A DNA stretch of 64,000 nucleotides from Branchiostoma floridae (GCF_000003815.2 NC_049995.1:10698968-10762967), one strand, 5' to 3'; shown: positions 1 through 11,984, counted from the first letter of the stretch. The notes: generated from the sequence alone by a model not told the origin. Numbers and translations are program-made.

Positions 1-1014
1 TTTTAGAAGGATTACCGTACAGTCACGGGACCTGACCTATAGACGTCCTGACAAGCAAAATAAATGGTCATTCTAACACCTGCTAACACAAGGGCGACGT
101 AACAGAATATCAGTCAGACGCGTTTTATCTAAAAACCTATGTTTCTTCTTTTCCTAACTAAGTGATAAATACAATGAATGATCTATACTTGGGTAAGGAG
201 ACCTTACCAAGGATACACAGTAAAGGAATGTTACACTTGGAGGAGCAAACCTTAGCAAAATAAATGGACATACTAACATTTGCTAACAGCGGGTCAACGT
301 AACAGAACATCAGTTAGCTTGTTTTATCTAAAACCTATGTTTCTTCTAAGTGATAAATACAGAGAGTGATCTATACTTGTTCAGTACAGAGACCTTACCG
401 AGGATACACAGTAAAGGAATGTTACACCTAGACGAGCAAACCTTAGCAACATAAATGGACCAACTCGGGGCGACGAAACAGAACACCAGTCGGCTCTTTT
501 TATCAAAAAACCGATGTTTCTTCTGTTCTTAACTAAGTGATAAATACAGGGAATCATCTATACTTGTTGAGTACAGAAACTCACCGAAGATACATAGTAA
601 AGGAATGTTACACCTGAACAAGGAAACCTTAGCAAAATAAATGGACAAACTAACACCTTTTAACAGAGGGCCGAAGTAACAGAACATCGGTCAAACTTGC
701 TTTATCTAAAAACCGATGCTCCTTATGTCTTTAACTAAGTGATAAATACAATGAATGATCTATACTTGTTGAGTATAGAGACCTTACCGAGGATATACAG
801 TAAATGAATGTTACACCTAGACGAGCAAACCTTAGCAAAATAAATGGACATACTAACACATGATAACAGAGGGTCAACGTAACAGAACATCAGTCAGAGT
901 TGTTTTATCTAAAAACCGATGTTTCTTCTGTTCTTAACTAAGTGATAAATACAGAAAGTGATCTATACTTGTTGATCTTACCGATGACACACAGTACAGG
1001 AATGTTACACCTGG
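1..1014. repeat. Satellite/minisatellite array, ~190-205 bp unit, about five copies
   Basis: The phrase GGAATGTTACACCT followed by GACGAGCAAACCTTAGC recurs near 231, 422, 608, 811 and 1005, giving spacings of 191, 186, 203 and 194 bp. Each unit also carries AAATGGACATACTAACAC, a GTAACAGAACATCAGT block and TGATCTATACTTGTTGAG. Copies differ by small indels and point changes. The array runs off the left edge of the window, so its full length is unknown. It ends abruptly near 1014, inside a unit. No reading frame is conserved across units. Confidence 0.9.
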
Positions 1015-1805
1015 ACGCTCCCGTGACACTTGTGTTCAGAAATTTCATTCGTCTGAAAGCATTATGTTTTCCAAGTCATTGAAGCGTTACAATGGGTCCA
1101 TGAGACTATATATAACCGATGAGACTTTGATTCGGGACTGACGGTCTAAATTCCAGAAAATTTTCTTTTTTTTGAAATAGATAGATGTATCAATAGACAG
1201 ATGGTCATTTCTGAAAATTCGTAAAAACTCAGGCAGAATTGGGGCCAAATTGTATAATATTATATTACAATAAAAGATACATTTGCCATTAGTAATTTTT
1301 AGTCTACATGAAGTCTTTCATGAAGTTTTCCAGAATTCTACTGCCTGTCAAGCATTATTTAGCACTGCCTGTTTACATATCATGTAAACATTTGGAATGG
1401 TTATTAAAATAAACCCATGACGAAGTTTAAGCTTTTGGTGACGTTTGTTTTATTAGGCAAGACTTCTACATTTTATAAAAGTTCATACAACATGGTATTT
1501 TTAACTACGAAAGTAAACATGTCATTCAACATTGATAGGAATATACTATTGAAAATGAGAGTTTACAGCAGCCAACGCATCACTCAAACTGATCCTTATT
1601 ATTATATCATTTCTATGGATACCGCAACAAAAAGGCAAGGTGAGCCGATAATAACATAGCGTAATAACAATAACACGTGTCATGAATATTTTATGGTGTG
1701 CTTTATGCCGCTTGCCAACTGTTGAATGGTCCCTGGTATATGTAAGGATGTTCTGAAATGCAGCACCTCAAAAATGTCCCAAACCATCACAATGAACCGG
1801 ATCTT
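1015..1805. other. Unannotated AT-rich spacer
   Basis: I see no exon, RNA gene or repeat family member here. An 80-codon open frame starting at 1417 has no recognisable motif and low complexity typical of chance. Confidence 0.5.
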
Positions 1806-1872
1806 GTAGAAGCGTGAGTAGCTCGGTGGTTAGTGACCAGAAAACCTCGAGTTTGAGTCCCGGCTGTCTCGC
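1806..1872 (+). repeat. tRNA-like SINE head fragment interrupted by a MITE
   Basis: TAGCTCGGTGGTTAGTG resembles a pol III box A and GAGTTTGAGTCCCG resembles a box B at tRNA-like spacing. The sequence stops where the TA-flanked MITE begins, so this looks like a SINE head or tRNA pseudogene split by that insertion. No A-rich tail is visible and it cannot form a clean cloverleaf. Confidence 0.4.
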
Positions 1873-1874
1873 TA

Positions 1875-2123
1875 AAGGGAGTATCTCACTGCACTTGGGG
1901 CACCGGTGTGAAACTGCGGGGTTCGAAAGATCAAATTTCAGAGATAAAGAACGGATTTTCTTACGTTTTGTGTATTCTATTTTCTTCTAAGTCATACTTT
2001 AACGTACTACGCAATATCATAAAACAATAGGAGAAAATAACACAACATTGCCGCAGTGAACGAACCCCGGGCCAGAGCTAGCAGTGCCGCACCGGTGCTC
2101 CAAGTGCAGTGAGATACCACCTG
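1875..2123. mobile_element. TA-flanked MITE, AAGGTGG family, copy 1
   Basis: Terminal inverted repeats: the left end reads GTATCTCACTGCACTTGGGG with a CACCGGTG core, and the right end is its complement, ending GTGCAGTGAGATACCACC. The left end is preceded by TA. The interior (~180 bp) has no coding capacity. Four more members lie in this window (2495, 7203, 7541 and a partial at 20379). The TA target and non-coding body fit a Tc1/mariner-type MITE, but that superfamily assignment is inference. Confidence 0.8.
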
Positions 2124-2494
2124 TACCCGACATGCACGTTACTGGAAAGGGTTGCGGTTCTTACGACCAGGGAGGTTGAAAACATTTTTTCAACCTCCTC
2201 GCTACGACGGGACATTAAGCCGCACACCATTGGTCATTGTATAGTATGCTATTTTTTGTATTTGCTGAAGTCTCGTGAAAAAATAGACTCAGAAAATTGT
2301 AGACACTACAGTTGTTTTTGTTATACGTATACGGGTAGGGTATTCATACGTGTCCTTGCAACTGGATAATGTGCACTTAATTACACTATTTTGTATAATT
2401 TACATCACAAAGGTAACTCCTCATTGAAAGGGTATTTGATCATGCTCTACAGAACGTGTGTGTAGCTAGAGATACATTATCATCACCATCCCTA

Positions 2495-2748
2495 AGGTGG
2501 TATCTCACTGCACTTGCGGCACCGGTACGGCACTGCGGTGATCGAAAGGTACTGAACAAATTTCACATACAAAGAACGGATTTTCTGACGTTTGTTTTTG
2601 TACTTTTTTTGTCTTCTTAGTCATACTTTTACGTATACGCAATATCAAAATTAAAGAAAGTAATACAACAGTGCCTCAGTGATCAGCGAACCTGGGTACC
2701 CCGCAGTGCCACACCGGTGCCCCAAGTGCAGTGAGATTATACCACCCT
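2495..2748. mobile_element. TA-flanked MITE, AAGGTGG family, copy 2
   Basis: Flanked by TA on both sides (2493-2494 and 2749-2750). The left arm is GGTGGTATCTCACTGCACTT and the right arm is its complement. The interior matches copy 1, including ACGGATTTTC and the TCATACTTTTACGTA block. No open frame of note. Confidence 0.8.
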
Positions 2749-3289
2749 TAGTCTAACTAAAATTTATTTTACCTTTGGGAGACCATAATGACAGAGGATA
2801 TGGCAACAAGTTTTCGACTTTCTGTTTTACATTTATAAGGAAGTTATTAATTTCTGCTCTAGTTATTATAGACCTTAAGGCTATACAGTATCCCATGACA
2901 GTGTTGCTACCTTAACTGAACTTTCCATGTTAATTTTATCATATTCAGGTAACGTTCTTGTTTATGAAGATGTATCTTCGAAATCATGTCATCATAAAGG
3001 AAATTATATAGCTTCTCACGGAAAACTTTCAGTCGTGAGTACTAGTCTAATTTCCTTGATTCCTATATATAGCTTCCTAACGACATTGTTACAAAATTTG
3101 AAAGAGTCGATGTCCTTGCAATCATATTATACAAATATCATAATCATAGAAAAATCAAGAGTCCGTGGGACACAAACCTCCGTGATGTAATTGTTGTGTT
3201 TTGTGATGAGGGCTTGGATGTGTGGTACACTCTTTACCAGGAATATCAATTTCTTCAAACGTTTGTCCAAATATGGCCAGTTAAAAAAA
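2749..3289. other. Unannotated AT-rich spacer
   Basis: Nothing recognisable. An 87-codon open frame at 2927-3190 shows no domain or splice context. Confidence 0.45.
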
Positions 3290-3567
3290 GTTAAACCCTT
3301 CCCGCACCTGATGGCGCATAGGATAGCGCCCATCTCTGTTTACTTAGCCCTGGGCCACACAGCGCAATCGCTAAAGCAGGGGGCTAGTCCACTGGTAGTG
3401 GTGTGTGTTCAACTTCCATACTCTTTCCCGAATGCTGAGTGCTAAGCAGAGAAAGCAGCATGTGCCATTTTTAAGGTCTTTCGTATGACTCGACCGGGGA
3501 TCGAACTCACGACCTACCGAATGCAAGGCGAACACTCTACCCACTAGGCCATTGCAACTATTGCCAT
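3290..3567 (-). repeat. tRNA-derived SINE, family 2, copy 1
   Basis: Read on the minus strand it starts with a tRNA-like head: box A is within GTGGGTAGAGTGTTCGCC and box B is GTCGTGAGTTCGATCCCC. It continues through a body containing CATGCTGCTTTCTCTG, TATGGAAGTTGAACACAC, TGTGGCCCAGGGCTA and CTATGCGCCATCAG. The whole ~270 bp aligns with the + strand copy at 27903-28166, which fixes the family boundaries. Open frames here simply read through the SINE. Confidence 0.85.
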
Positions 3568-4114
3568 GCAGCTTGTAATCATTACAAGACATTAACTAAG
3601 GCAGTACAGCAAGCCGGAGTCTAACCTCTGTTTGAGAGTAGGTACTTGGCCTCAGCTTGTATAAACTTATACTACTATTTATTAGTCAAACGACAGCTGA
3701 TCTGAAAGAACCAAGAGTCTAACCTCTGCTTAGAGTGTAGCTAATTTTCCCTTGCCTCCAAGAGCTTCAATAACACAAGCAAACAACAGCTGTGGAATGT
3801 ACCACACTACTTTCAAGATGGGGGTGTCGTTGTGTAATTCTGCTTTACGTGACGATACTGCTATTGTTCTCATAATCGCCATGCATCATTGGGATCTTGA
3901 TAACTATAAACATACCCAAATTTATGATTAAGTAAACCTGTCAAATGGATCTTGCGTTATAAGTACGAACATGCAAACACAACAGAAACAACTAAGGTCT
4001 AGCAGTGACAGCTTGCTTTTTGCTCAGATGCGTGTTGACACCTTTGACGCCAGGAGGCGTAAGCTGACGCATTCCTTTGTGACTCGCCTCCGATCCTTGC
4101 GTCTGGGAATGACA
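3568..4114. other. Spacer with a decayed ~100-bp direct duplication
   Basis: GAGTCTAACCTCTG occurs near 3616 and again near 3716, with diverged flanking similarity, suggesting an old ~100-bp duplication. No gene is visible. Confidence 0.45.
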
Positions 4115-4116
4115 TA

Positions 4117-4566
4117 CAGTCAAACCTGTATTAGCGGTCACCTTTGCATAGCGACCACCTGGCTATTGTGGTCACTTTTTGTCGGTCCCTTGAATTTTTC
4201 CCATTGACCTAAGCATTAAGAAATGGTCTATAGCGGCCACAGCCACACGATTTCCGGTCCCGTAGATACAGTACAGAAACACTGCATTATGCGGCCAGAC
4301 ATGCGAGGATTAGGGATTTAGGCGAATTTACCAACATTGCGTATGGCAATATCAATCATTGTGGGTAGATTTGACTTTGGAAGGGTCAATTGAGTTTTAA
4401 GATGATCGAGACAATGTTACTTGGTGAGAAAGATCAGTGGGTACTGAAATCATGTGCATTATTGCACGTGGTCACATTGATCAACGTTTTCTCTATAGTG
4501 GCCACCTGTCTATAGTGGCCACATTTGTCCAGTCCCTTGAGTGACCGCTACAGACAGGTTTGACTG
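4117..4566. mobile_element. TA-flanked MITE with CAGTCAAACCTG termini, copy 1
   Basis: Inverted termini CAGTCAAACCTGT and ACAGGTTTGACTG are flanked by TA (4115-4116 and 4567-4568). Subterminal GCGGTCACC / GTGGTCAC / GTGGCCAC motifs recur in both halves. The element is 450 bp and non-coding. Two further members lie at 61251 and 63430. Tc1/mariner-type MITE is the likely class, judged only from the TA duplication. Confidence 0.85.
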
Positions 4567-4568
4567 TA

Positions 4569-7100
4569 TATGGATCTTTATACATTTAGATGTCTTCTCT
4601 ACGAGCAAGTTTTAGTGAAACTATTGCTACGTTGAACATAGGTCATGAGATACTGTGCATGTGTCCTTTTATTTTGTTTAAGTAGATCATTGTTTTTATG
4701 TGTATATATTGTATTTTTGTATGGGCTATGGTGCTTGAAATAAACAATAAACAAACAAACAAACATAACCTCCCGTTGTAGGTACGTGATTTTCTTCCAG
4801 GAGGTAATAACAAGGCCTAATATGTTTCATAGATAAATTCAACTACATTCAATAACCTTTACTGCACACAAGTAGGCACATATATCGACGAAGGCTTATA
4901 CCGTAGAACAAATAGTTTAAATGACATGCTTGACTCAATATGTTGACTTATTCATACCAATAGATATCTATACATGCCTGTTTAGTTGTACTGTAAGTAG
5001 GTGTAGACCTTACGAAAGTCGCTATACTTTCATCGTGACAATAAAGATTTCCATATGTTTCAAACCTGAGCCAATTACAACCACATACGCTAAATTCATA
5101 GATGCAACACCTCAACTTGAAGACAGCGAGCTTTCTCAATAAGACAAGGCGTCTTTTACGGCGCCTTGGTGTCTAATAGGGTCTTGACCCGTCTGTCCGC
5201 TGTGCTAAGGTTTTAACCTCATCACTCAAAACATCACAAAGAAAAGTTCACACTTCTCAATAACGTCTTAGAAAATTGTCAAACTTGTAAACTTATTATC
5301 TTTAATCTTTGTTGGCTGTCAAAAGATTTATGATTGAAGAGGTCGTTGCTACTAGTTTTGTTTCCAATTACTGTCCTTTCTTTTCTTTTCTTTTTTTAGA
5401 ATTCAATCTACGTGATACCACAAATACAGCTTAAAAATGTAAGACTGAAAGATGATGAAACTGATATCTTTAACTTCATATTTCAATTGTAAGGGTAAAC
5501 AAATTATTTGCGAACATAGAGGACTGTGGTTTGGTGGATCTGTTTATCTGTTTGTATCACTTTTTCTAGCACGAATGAGCATAAATGAGAACATGTAAGA
5601 TTCTGCAACATGTTCAACAAATATATGTTTCTTGCCAGTAGTCGACCTCACCCTAGCCCCACCCCCAAATACTGTCGATGTGTTGTCGAATTGCACTGAA
5701 ATGACGTATTGCTCGTCACACGTATATGAGTACGTGTTACAGGATAAAGTATACAGCTAGCATGCATGGACAATTTTTCCTTGTCCAATTAGATATTTAC
5801 AAATTCTTAAAGAAGAATTCCACTGAAGGAGCGGGTATTATAATCCCTTAGAGAATAAATTGTCATGCTTGAATAAAAATTGCTGGGTCAAATTTACGAT
5901 AAGTTGAAGCCTAAACGCAGGGTAAACATTGTACCGAGCGAGACCTTGAATTCCCCTGAGGACCCTTCCAATTGTGCACTGGTGGGGGTGGGGGGGAGAC
6001 GTAACCGATTGCTATTGATATAAATTGAAAACCTCTGAATCATACAAGTTTCATCGACGCCCTCTTGCGGTTATTGCGAGAAAAACAATGCAGCGAATAG
6101 AATCTTAAGTGCTCCGCCAACAGTAAACCGGCTACTTAGATATATTATCTCTACATATCAAATACTGGTGGGCGAAAATGTTGGTTGAAATGATATTAGA
6201 ATTCGATTAGTTGATTTGCGGACCTTCTATTAAGGCCAATAGATCAATATGGAAACAGTGGTGTCGGATAAGGTACAGGTCGGTACAGGTTCACTTTTGC
6301 GGGTACAATCGGAAGCGCCCTCTTGCAGTCACCGTGGCATGACATGGCATGGCTGTAAACGAATAACAAAACACACAAAAAAGACTATTCATATACTCAA
6401 AAGCTGATGTCCGTCTACAAGGAAATAAGAAAAATGATAATAATTTTCTAAGATCAACATGTAGTACGCTATTGCAATGTAGATGTAATGGAATTTGGAT
6501 TTGAATAATTGTAATTCTTTTCGAGAAAACATGCCCGAATGTTAATTGCAGGTACATGCAACATAGACATAATAATGATTAATGCAATTACGTTAAGAAC
6601 TTCCTGTAGTTCCCACGAAAAATTACAATCTAAAATTTACATCGAGCTACTTTCTGTAGTTTTGATTTAAACTAGTATTGGATATAAAATGACAAAAAGC
6701 ATTGTGCAGCGTAAAGTCTAATCGTATGATCTCATTCGATGCTAATTTTGCTTGAAAAGCCAACAATTACTGTGTACAATTTTCCTCTTCTGAATTAGAA
6801 AAAATATATCTTCAGCAAACTTTGAACAAAATCTAGAAGTTATGGCATAGGTACCAGATTTTCTTCAAGACTCTATAATTACTTACTCCTTTCGTGGACA
6901 CAAGGTCATCTTCTACGACCCCTGAATATGGTTTGAAGGAGAAGACCTTGAAACGACGCCTGGCTGTCGACATGGCGAACTATAGACGTCCCGGAAACTG
7001 ATCGCAAAGGGCAGGGAAATGTTCCGCAAGTTACCGTTTGACAAATCCCGTCATTTATCATACACAGCCTCATAGCCTTCCCTCACAAGCCAATCTGGAA
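4569..7100. other. Intergenic; possible LINE 3' tail at 4640-4770, otherwise featureless
   Basis: At about 4690-4766 GTATGGGCTATGG, CTTGAAATAAACAATAAAC and an (AAAC)n run look like the 3' tail of a non-LTR retrotransposon; this is weak. A short hairpin AAGGCG/CGCCTT lies at 5147-5167. CGCCCTCTTGC occurs at 6058 and 6314 without other shared context. I see no exon or RNA gene in the rest. Confidence 0.4.
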
Positions 7101-7202
7101 ACCGTTTTCACTTGGGAGACATACATGGTTCTGAGACGATATCCAAGAAGCAGACGGAGGGAGAGATAATCAAATTATTTCTCAGGAGAGGCGTGTTCGC
7201 TA

Positions 7203-7410
7203 AAGGTAGTATCTCACTGCTCTTGGGGCAACGGTGTGGCACTGCGGGGGTTCGTTCACTGTTGTGTTGTTTTCGCCGATTTTTTTTACAATTTAGATAC
7301 TGTGTAATACGTAAAAGTATGACTTAGAAGACAACGAAATACAAAAGAAACGTTACCTCTTTCCTCCGCAGTGCCTCACCGGTGCCCCAAGTGCAGTGAG
7401 ACACCACCTT
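7203..7410. mobile_element. TA-flanked MITE, AAGGTGG family, copy 3
   Basis: Flanked by TA at 7201-7202 and 7411-7412. The arms AAGGTAGTATCTCACTGC and GTGCAGTGAGACACCACCTT are inverted. The 208-bp body is shorter than copies 1 and 2. Part of the tandem array. Confidence 0.85.
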
Positions 7411-7540
7411 TAATGACCGTTGTCACTTGGGAGACATTCCTGCTTCTTAGACGATATCCACGTGGCAGACGGAGCCAGAGATAATCAATTTATTCCTCAG
7501 GAGAGGCGTGCATGACTCCGGAAGGAGCAAGTGTTCGCTA

Positions 7541-7768
7541 AAGGTGGCATCTCACCGCACTTGGGGCACCGGTGTATCACTGCGAGGGTTCGTTCACTGC
7601 GACATTGTTGTGTTATTTTCGCTGATTTTATTCACAATTTAGATATTGCTTAAACGTATAAGTATAACTTAGAAGACAACAAATACACAAAACGTAAGAA
7701 AACTCGTTCTTTATCTCTCTATCCCGCAGTGCCGCACTGGTGCCCGCAGTACAGTTAGATGCCACCTT
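7541..7768. mobile_element. TA-flanked MITE, AAGGTGG family, copy 4
   Basis: TA at 7539-7540 and 7769-7770. The left arm is AAGGTGGCATCTCACCGC; the right arm ends AGATGCCACCTT. The interior retains AACGTAAGAAAACTCGTTC and matches copies 1-3. Part of the tandem array. Confidence 0.85.
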
Positions 7769-8037
7769 TAATGACCGTTGTCAGTTGGGAGACATCCACG
7801 GTTCTGAGACGATAACCAAGAAGCAGACGGAGGGAGAGATAATCAAATTATTTCTCAGGAAAGGCTGGCACGACTCCGCAAGGAGAAACGTTGTTGAGCA
7901 AGTGTTCGCTTACATTCATTGCGCGGTTTTTTACGTAAGTTTTTCGCTGATCCTGTAAAGCTATGAAATGGCACCCCAATTCGAATATGCTTATGATACA
8001 GTTCTATTCTAAAGTTCTATTCTGAAATAAATGCATG

Positions 8038-8325
8038 GCGACGGGCGTGGCGTAGCTGGTAGAGCGTTCGGATCGGAATCTATAGGTCATGAGTTCGTTC
8101 CCCACCGTGCCCCCGACGTTGTGCCCTTGGGAAAGGCACTTTACACGACCTTTCTCAATTCACCGAGGTGTAAAAATGGGTACCTGACTTCGGTCGGGGA
8201 GGTAAAAGACTACCTTTACCTTCTGTCTGTACTGTGTATGTGGCACTGTTAATATAAGTTACAAAAACTTGAGTGCAGTGCAACATTGTCCTCGTCTTTC
8301 CAAAAGCAAATAGAAAAAAAAAATG
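8038..8325 (+). repeat. tRNA-derived SINE, family 1, copy 1
   Basis: The head has box A-like GGCGTAGCTGGTAGAGCG and box B-like GTCATGAGTTCGTTCCCC. The body contains CTTGGGAAAGGCACTTTACA, GTGTAAAAATGGGTACCTGA, CTTGAGTGCAGTGCAAC and an A-rich tail from about 8305. It aligns with 10824-11072. The tRNA-like head has no intact acceptor stem, so it is a retroposon and not a tRNA gene. Confidence 0.85.
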
Positions 8326-8596
8326 ATAAAAATAAAGATAATAAATGCATATCTTAGTACACGTACCGTTGCCTTCATGTCTGTGCACTGGTCAGCATGC
8401 GTGTGAGGAGATTCGGACTGAAACAACCTTAAAAGAGAGCATTCAAGCCCAAGCAAAACATGGAAAATAATTCATGACGTAGATAATCATTCCCTCTGCA
8501 CGCAGAAGGACCGACTTGTATCACTCTAAGCTGTTAGAAGCCAACGCAACGGGTATAATAATAAGAGTTTGTCAGCAGGGTGACGTGAAGTCATGC

Positions 8597-9082
8597 TAGG
8601 GGTGGGTACAGGTGTACCGGTAAAAAACGGACCGGTGTTATTGGACCGGTCCAAAAAAAAAAAAAAAAAAAAAACTGAACCTGCAAAATCAGTAGACCGG
8701 ATTTCGGACCGATCTGAAAATTCACATATTATACCGGCAGACGTTTACGTATTTTTGGGCCTACCAGTCCAAGAAAATAACAAGAGTGAAGTAGAGGATC
8801 TGAGAGTTGAGTTACTTTTACCAAGTTTCTACAGTCAAACCTGGTTTAAAACAGAGACAGTTAGCGTTGTTCACATGAATATAGGATAAAATGCCAATGG
8901 ACGTTGGGTACTTCTTTAAACAGAATCACCTGTAGCTAGCGAAATGGACCATTGTTTTGATCATGAGTTTTGACCATTCACAAGTTTTCAAAAAATATTA
9001 GGTCCAGTTCCGGATCTGGGCCTGGTTCTCTGGACCTGTACCGTAACTGTACCTAAATATTGTGTACCAGTACCCTCCTCTA
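8597..9082 (-). mobile_element. Non-autonomous hAT-like element, ACCGGTCC family, copy A
   Basis: The left end TAGGGGTGGGTACAGG and the right end ACCAGTACCCTCCTCTA are inverted relatives of the better-preserved copy at 22082. Subterminal GGACCGGTCC and GGTCCAG blocks are shared. A 22-nt A run lies at about 8652-8673. No perfect 8-bp target duplication survives. A ~55-bp direct repeat (8534-8588 and 9084-9137) flanks the element. Confidence 0.75.
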
Positions 9083-9163
9083 ATTAGAAGTCATCGCAAC
9101 GGGTATGGTTAACAACGACTTGCCATCAGCGTAATTTAGACTCACACTCTTTCACACTTTGTG

Positions 9164-9310
9164 ATCAAGTGGCTAGGTTCAGGGACAAGAGGTAGAGAGG
9201 TCATGAGTTCGAATCCTGGCGATACGCTGTGATCATGGGTAACACTTTACACGTCTTCCTTCCCTCCACCCAGGTGTAAAATGGATACCTGACTTAGTTG
9301 CCTTTTATTT
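9164..9310 (+). repeat. Degenerate tRNA-derived SINE, family 1
   Basis: GAGGTCATGAGTTCGAATCC matches the box B region of family 1, followed by diverged ACACTTTACACG, CACCCAGGTGTAAAATGG and TACCTGACTT. The box A region is poorly preserved. Confidence 0.6.
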
Positions 9311-10823
9311 TATAGTTGGAGAGGTGTAAAGACAATACCATGGTCAAGGAAATTTGGATAACAACCCACCCCCCTTCAGCTTCAAAAAGGCTGGGGGGCA
9401 AGTTCAACCTTTGCATTGAAACTCTTGTGCCTATTAGTAAGCTTGGGAACAAGTTTAAACTATTCTGAGTTATGCGTGTTTTCAATTTTAGGGTTGACAT
9501 TGTTATATATAGATTCATAGGTTTCGTAATAACGTCAAGCAGAACAAATGAATTCATGTTTTGCAAGTTACCAATCTATGAAAGAAGATTCGCAGCCAAA
9601 AGCAAATTATTGCAATATTTCATGCTTATCATGACATAACTTCTTCCATCTCTATATTGAATTTGGCACAATCGCAAGTAACAAGAGCCAAAGAAGTTAG
9701 GAAATTAGTTTCAGTCTGCACTTTTTCCAAGTTTGCAAAATCGATATTTCTATATATGGAACATTCACCCTGAATATCAAATCCTTCATCTACAATATGC
9801 CATTACTTTAATCTATAATATATGATATACTTCATATCGATGGAATAAAGCCTTCTGATGGTTATATCTTCGTTGAGATACGTTCCGTGGATATGTAAAT
9901 ATAATTTCTTTTGACAAAAACGAATGACTTCTGTGGCGTGGGGCAAATAAAAATGGTTTTGTGAAATGCCTTTTAGTCAAGAAAAATGGGTTTGTGTTTC
10001 TTTTTGAACGGCCAAGAAGTACTTTGTTAGAATGTATGCTTCGCGACATTCATCTTTTCACAGAGTGATGGACAATATATCTAGCATACCGTCCCTGCTT
10101 TCTATCTATTATCCGTAGATACAAAGCGGGAAGAATAAACATTTCTTACTTAACGAAAAATTACCTCCCAGAATGACTTAATTCCTTTTAAATGAACCAC
10201 CTTTTGACCAAAGCTCCATCAGATATCTGCAATTACTGCACGGTCATCTCCTCATGAATAAACAAGCAGGTGACCTTAGGTTATTTCATTCACCTCAAAT
10301 CTTTAACCAAAACTATATCTTAAGCTTAAACTTACTCTGCCCAAGGAGGCTGCTCTGCCGATACCATTGCCGTGAGTGAGTATAAATGACAACCGGCTAT
10401 TTCTCTTATTAGCAAGCATTTAGCATGAAGATGATACTATTTTACAAGAAAATAAAGACATAGAAAAGGATCGTTGAATAGAACTTCCAAATTCAGGCCC
10501 AGGATTGATATGTTTTATACATATTTGTCTGGGCTATCATTTTGTACAGGTGACATCTGGGTCCCCATAAGAAGTATAGTTAGATGTCATCATCAATATC
10601 ATCTGTCGACACCCGGGGATGGAGTAAGTCCATGCACCACTATAGACGACGCCACTCTGTCTACCATGACCACACCCAGGCCCTCCTCGGCAAGCCCGGC
10701 CCGACCCGGTAGGTCCAGAGAGAGCGTTTGGGAATGTCAGCTTTGTGAAATATGATTTTTTCTTCTTCATGGGTCCTCCACAAAAGGAGCGAGCAATCCA
10801 ACTCCCCACTCTCACTCACTTTG
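9311..10823. other. Intergenic AT-rich DNA with a small GC-rich island at ~10590-10740
   Basis: No supported gene. The island at 10590-10740 is open on both strands for ~90 codons, is rich in Pro/Arg/Ser when read forward, and has no recognisable domain, so I do not call it. Confidence 0.4.
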
Positions 10824-11072
10824 TGGCGTCGGGCGTGGCGTAACTCGTAGAGCGTTCGGCTCGGAACCTAGAGGTTCTGAGTTCGATCCCCGCCGTGCCC
10901 CGCCCCGACGTTGTGCCCTTGGGAAAGGCACTTTACACGACCTTCCTCACTTCACCCAGGTGTAAAAATGGGTACCTTCTGTCTGTACCCTGTATGTGGT
11001 ACTGTTTATATAAGTTACAAAAACTTGAGTGCAGTGCCACATTGTCCTCGTATGTCCAAAAGCAAAATAGAA
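10824..11072 (+). repeat. tRNA-derived SINE, family 1, copy 2
   Basis: The head GGCGTAACTCGTAGAGCG plus box B GTTCTGAGTTCGATCCCC is followed by CTTGGGAAAGGCACTTTACA and a short body ending GTCCAAAAGCAAAATAG. It matches 8038-8325 throughout except for a ~37-bp internal deletion after GGGTACC. Confidence 0.87.
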
Positions 11073-11984
11073 AAACTCCCCACTCGCTCGATCGAAGTCA
11101 GTACCCAGCAAACTGTACCCGTCTCTGTCTGAGTCTGTGGGACACCAGTAGTAAGATGTACAGACCAGAGGTCATCTTGTATCATCGCATTTTCAGTCAA
11201 TAGAACAAGCGGATGATCATGCAGCCCGTAAAACCGGCAGTAACCTTTATCTATCGGAGACAGGTGGGTGATCTTTTGCATAGCAAAACGGTTTAGATGT
11301 GATCATCCATTTCCTAGACTATAGAAAAGAGATAAATCCATGGGAAAGGCTGCAAAAGGTGACATCATGCGTGTAAGGTACTAAATTCTTAACGGGAGCT
11401 GCAGTACTTGGTGTACTGGGGCGCTAAATTCCTTGAATCACCAAGAAACTAAAGGAAATTGCTAGCGTCGATTAAGTTACTAGGCGTTTAGATAATAACA
11501 TACGCCATAAAGTACTTATTAAAGAATCTGGAAATGGTTTTGGAAAAGGTAGAGACCACTACCTTTCGTCAGTGAAACCAAGTTAAAGAGCAGGTTTTAT
11601 ACTCTATGACATACTATACTCTATATATGTGATGGATGAAGTTGAAGACAAATTGTGGATAGTCTATCAGGAACCAAAGAAAGACAATGTTATGACAAGG
11701 TTGATGCAAAGTAGTCAATTAGCTCCTGCTATTTTAGTACGGGAGCTACTGTCAGTTCCCGGCAGTGGGAGGGTTAGATCCTAAGTGCCAGAAAGTTCGA
11801 TACGTGTACATAGGCCCCCTTTCCTGTTGAGGGTGGGATTGTCTCTCTAAGTTAACTCCCTGTTCGAACCAGCGAGGTTCACGGTCTAGGATGCCTGTGG
11901 ATGGAAGATTAAAATATTCCCTAGTTGTGTTTCAATTCATAGGTACTAGGTAGGGTATGAATAAAATAAATAAAACTGATCTAA
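11073..11984. other. Unannotated spacer
   Basis: No gene or repeat family that I can place. Confidence 0.4.

Larger units (their letters stand above)
7100..7905 (+). repeat. Tandem array of a ~115-bp host segment alternating with the MITE
   Basis: A ~115-bp segment beginning CACTTGGGAGACAT and containing GACGATATCCA, CAGACGGAG and GAGATAATCAA occurs at about 7107, 7423 and 7778. The first two copies are each followed, after GTTCGC, by a MITE copy (7203 and 7541). The third copy continues as GTTCGCT then unrelated sequence without a MITE. The order is segment-MITE-segment-MITE-segment, as expected from unequal exchange after insertion. Confidence 0.8.

Noticed and set aside
1873-2125. Bidirectional promoter or riboswitch suggested by the strong inverted arms
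   Set aside because: Four other members of the same family show these arms are transposon termini.
8834-8846. CAGTCAAACCTGG as another MITE terminus
   Set aside because: It is inside hAT-type copy A, where other copies have a similar but non-matching word. No partner terminus or TA pair.
10474-10815. ~90-codon frames on both strands in a GC-rich island
   Set aside because: Biased Pro/Arg/Ser or Gly composition on opposite strands, with no conserved motif or donor/acceptor.
8038-11072. tRNA genes at 8038 and 10824
   Set aside because: Boxes A and B are present, but there is no acceptor-stem pairing, no terminator at the expected place, and a shared SINE body follows.
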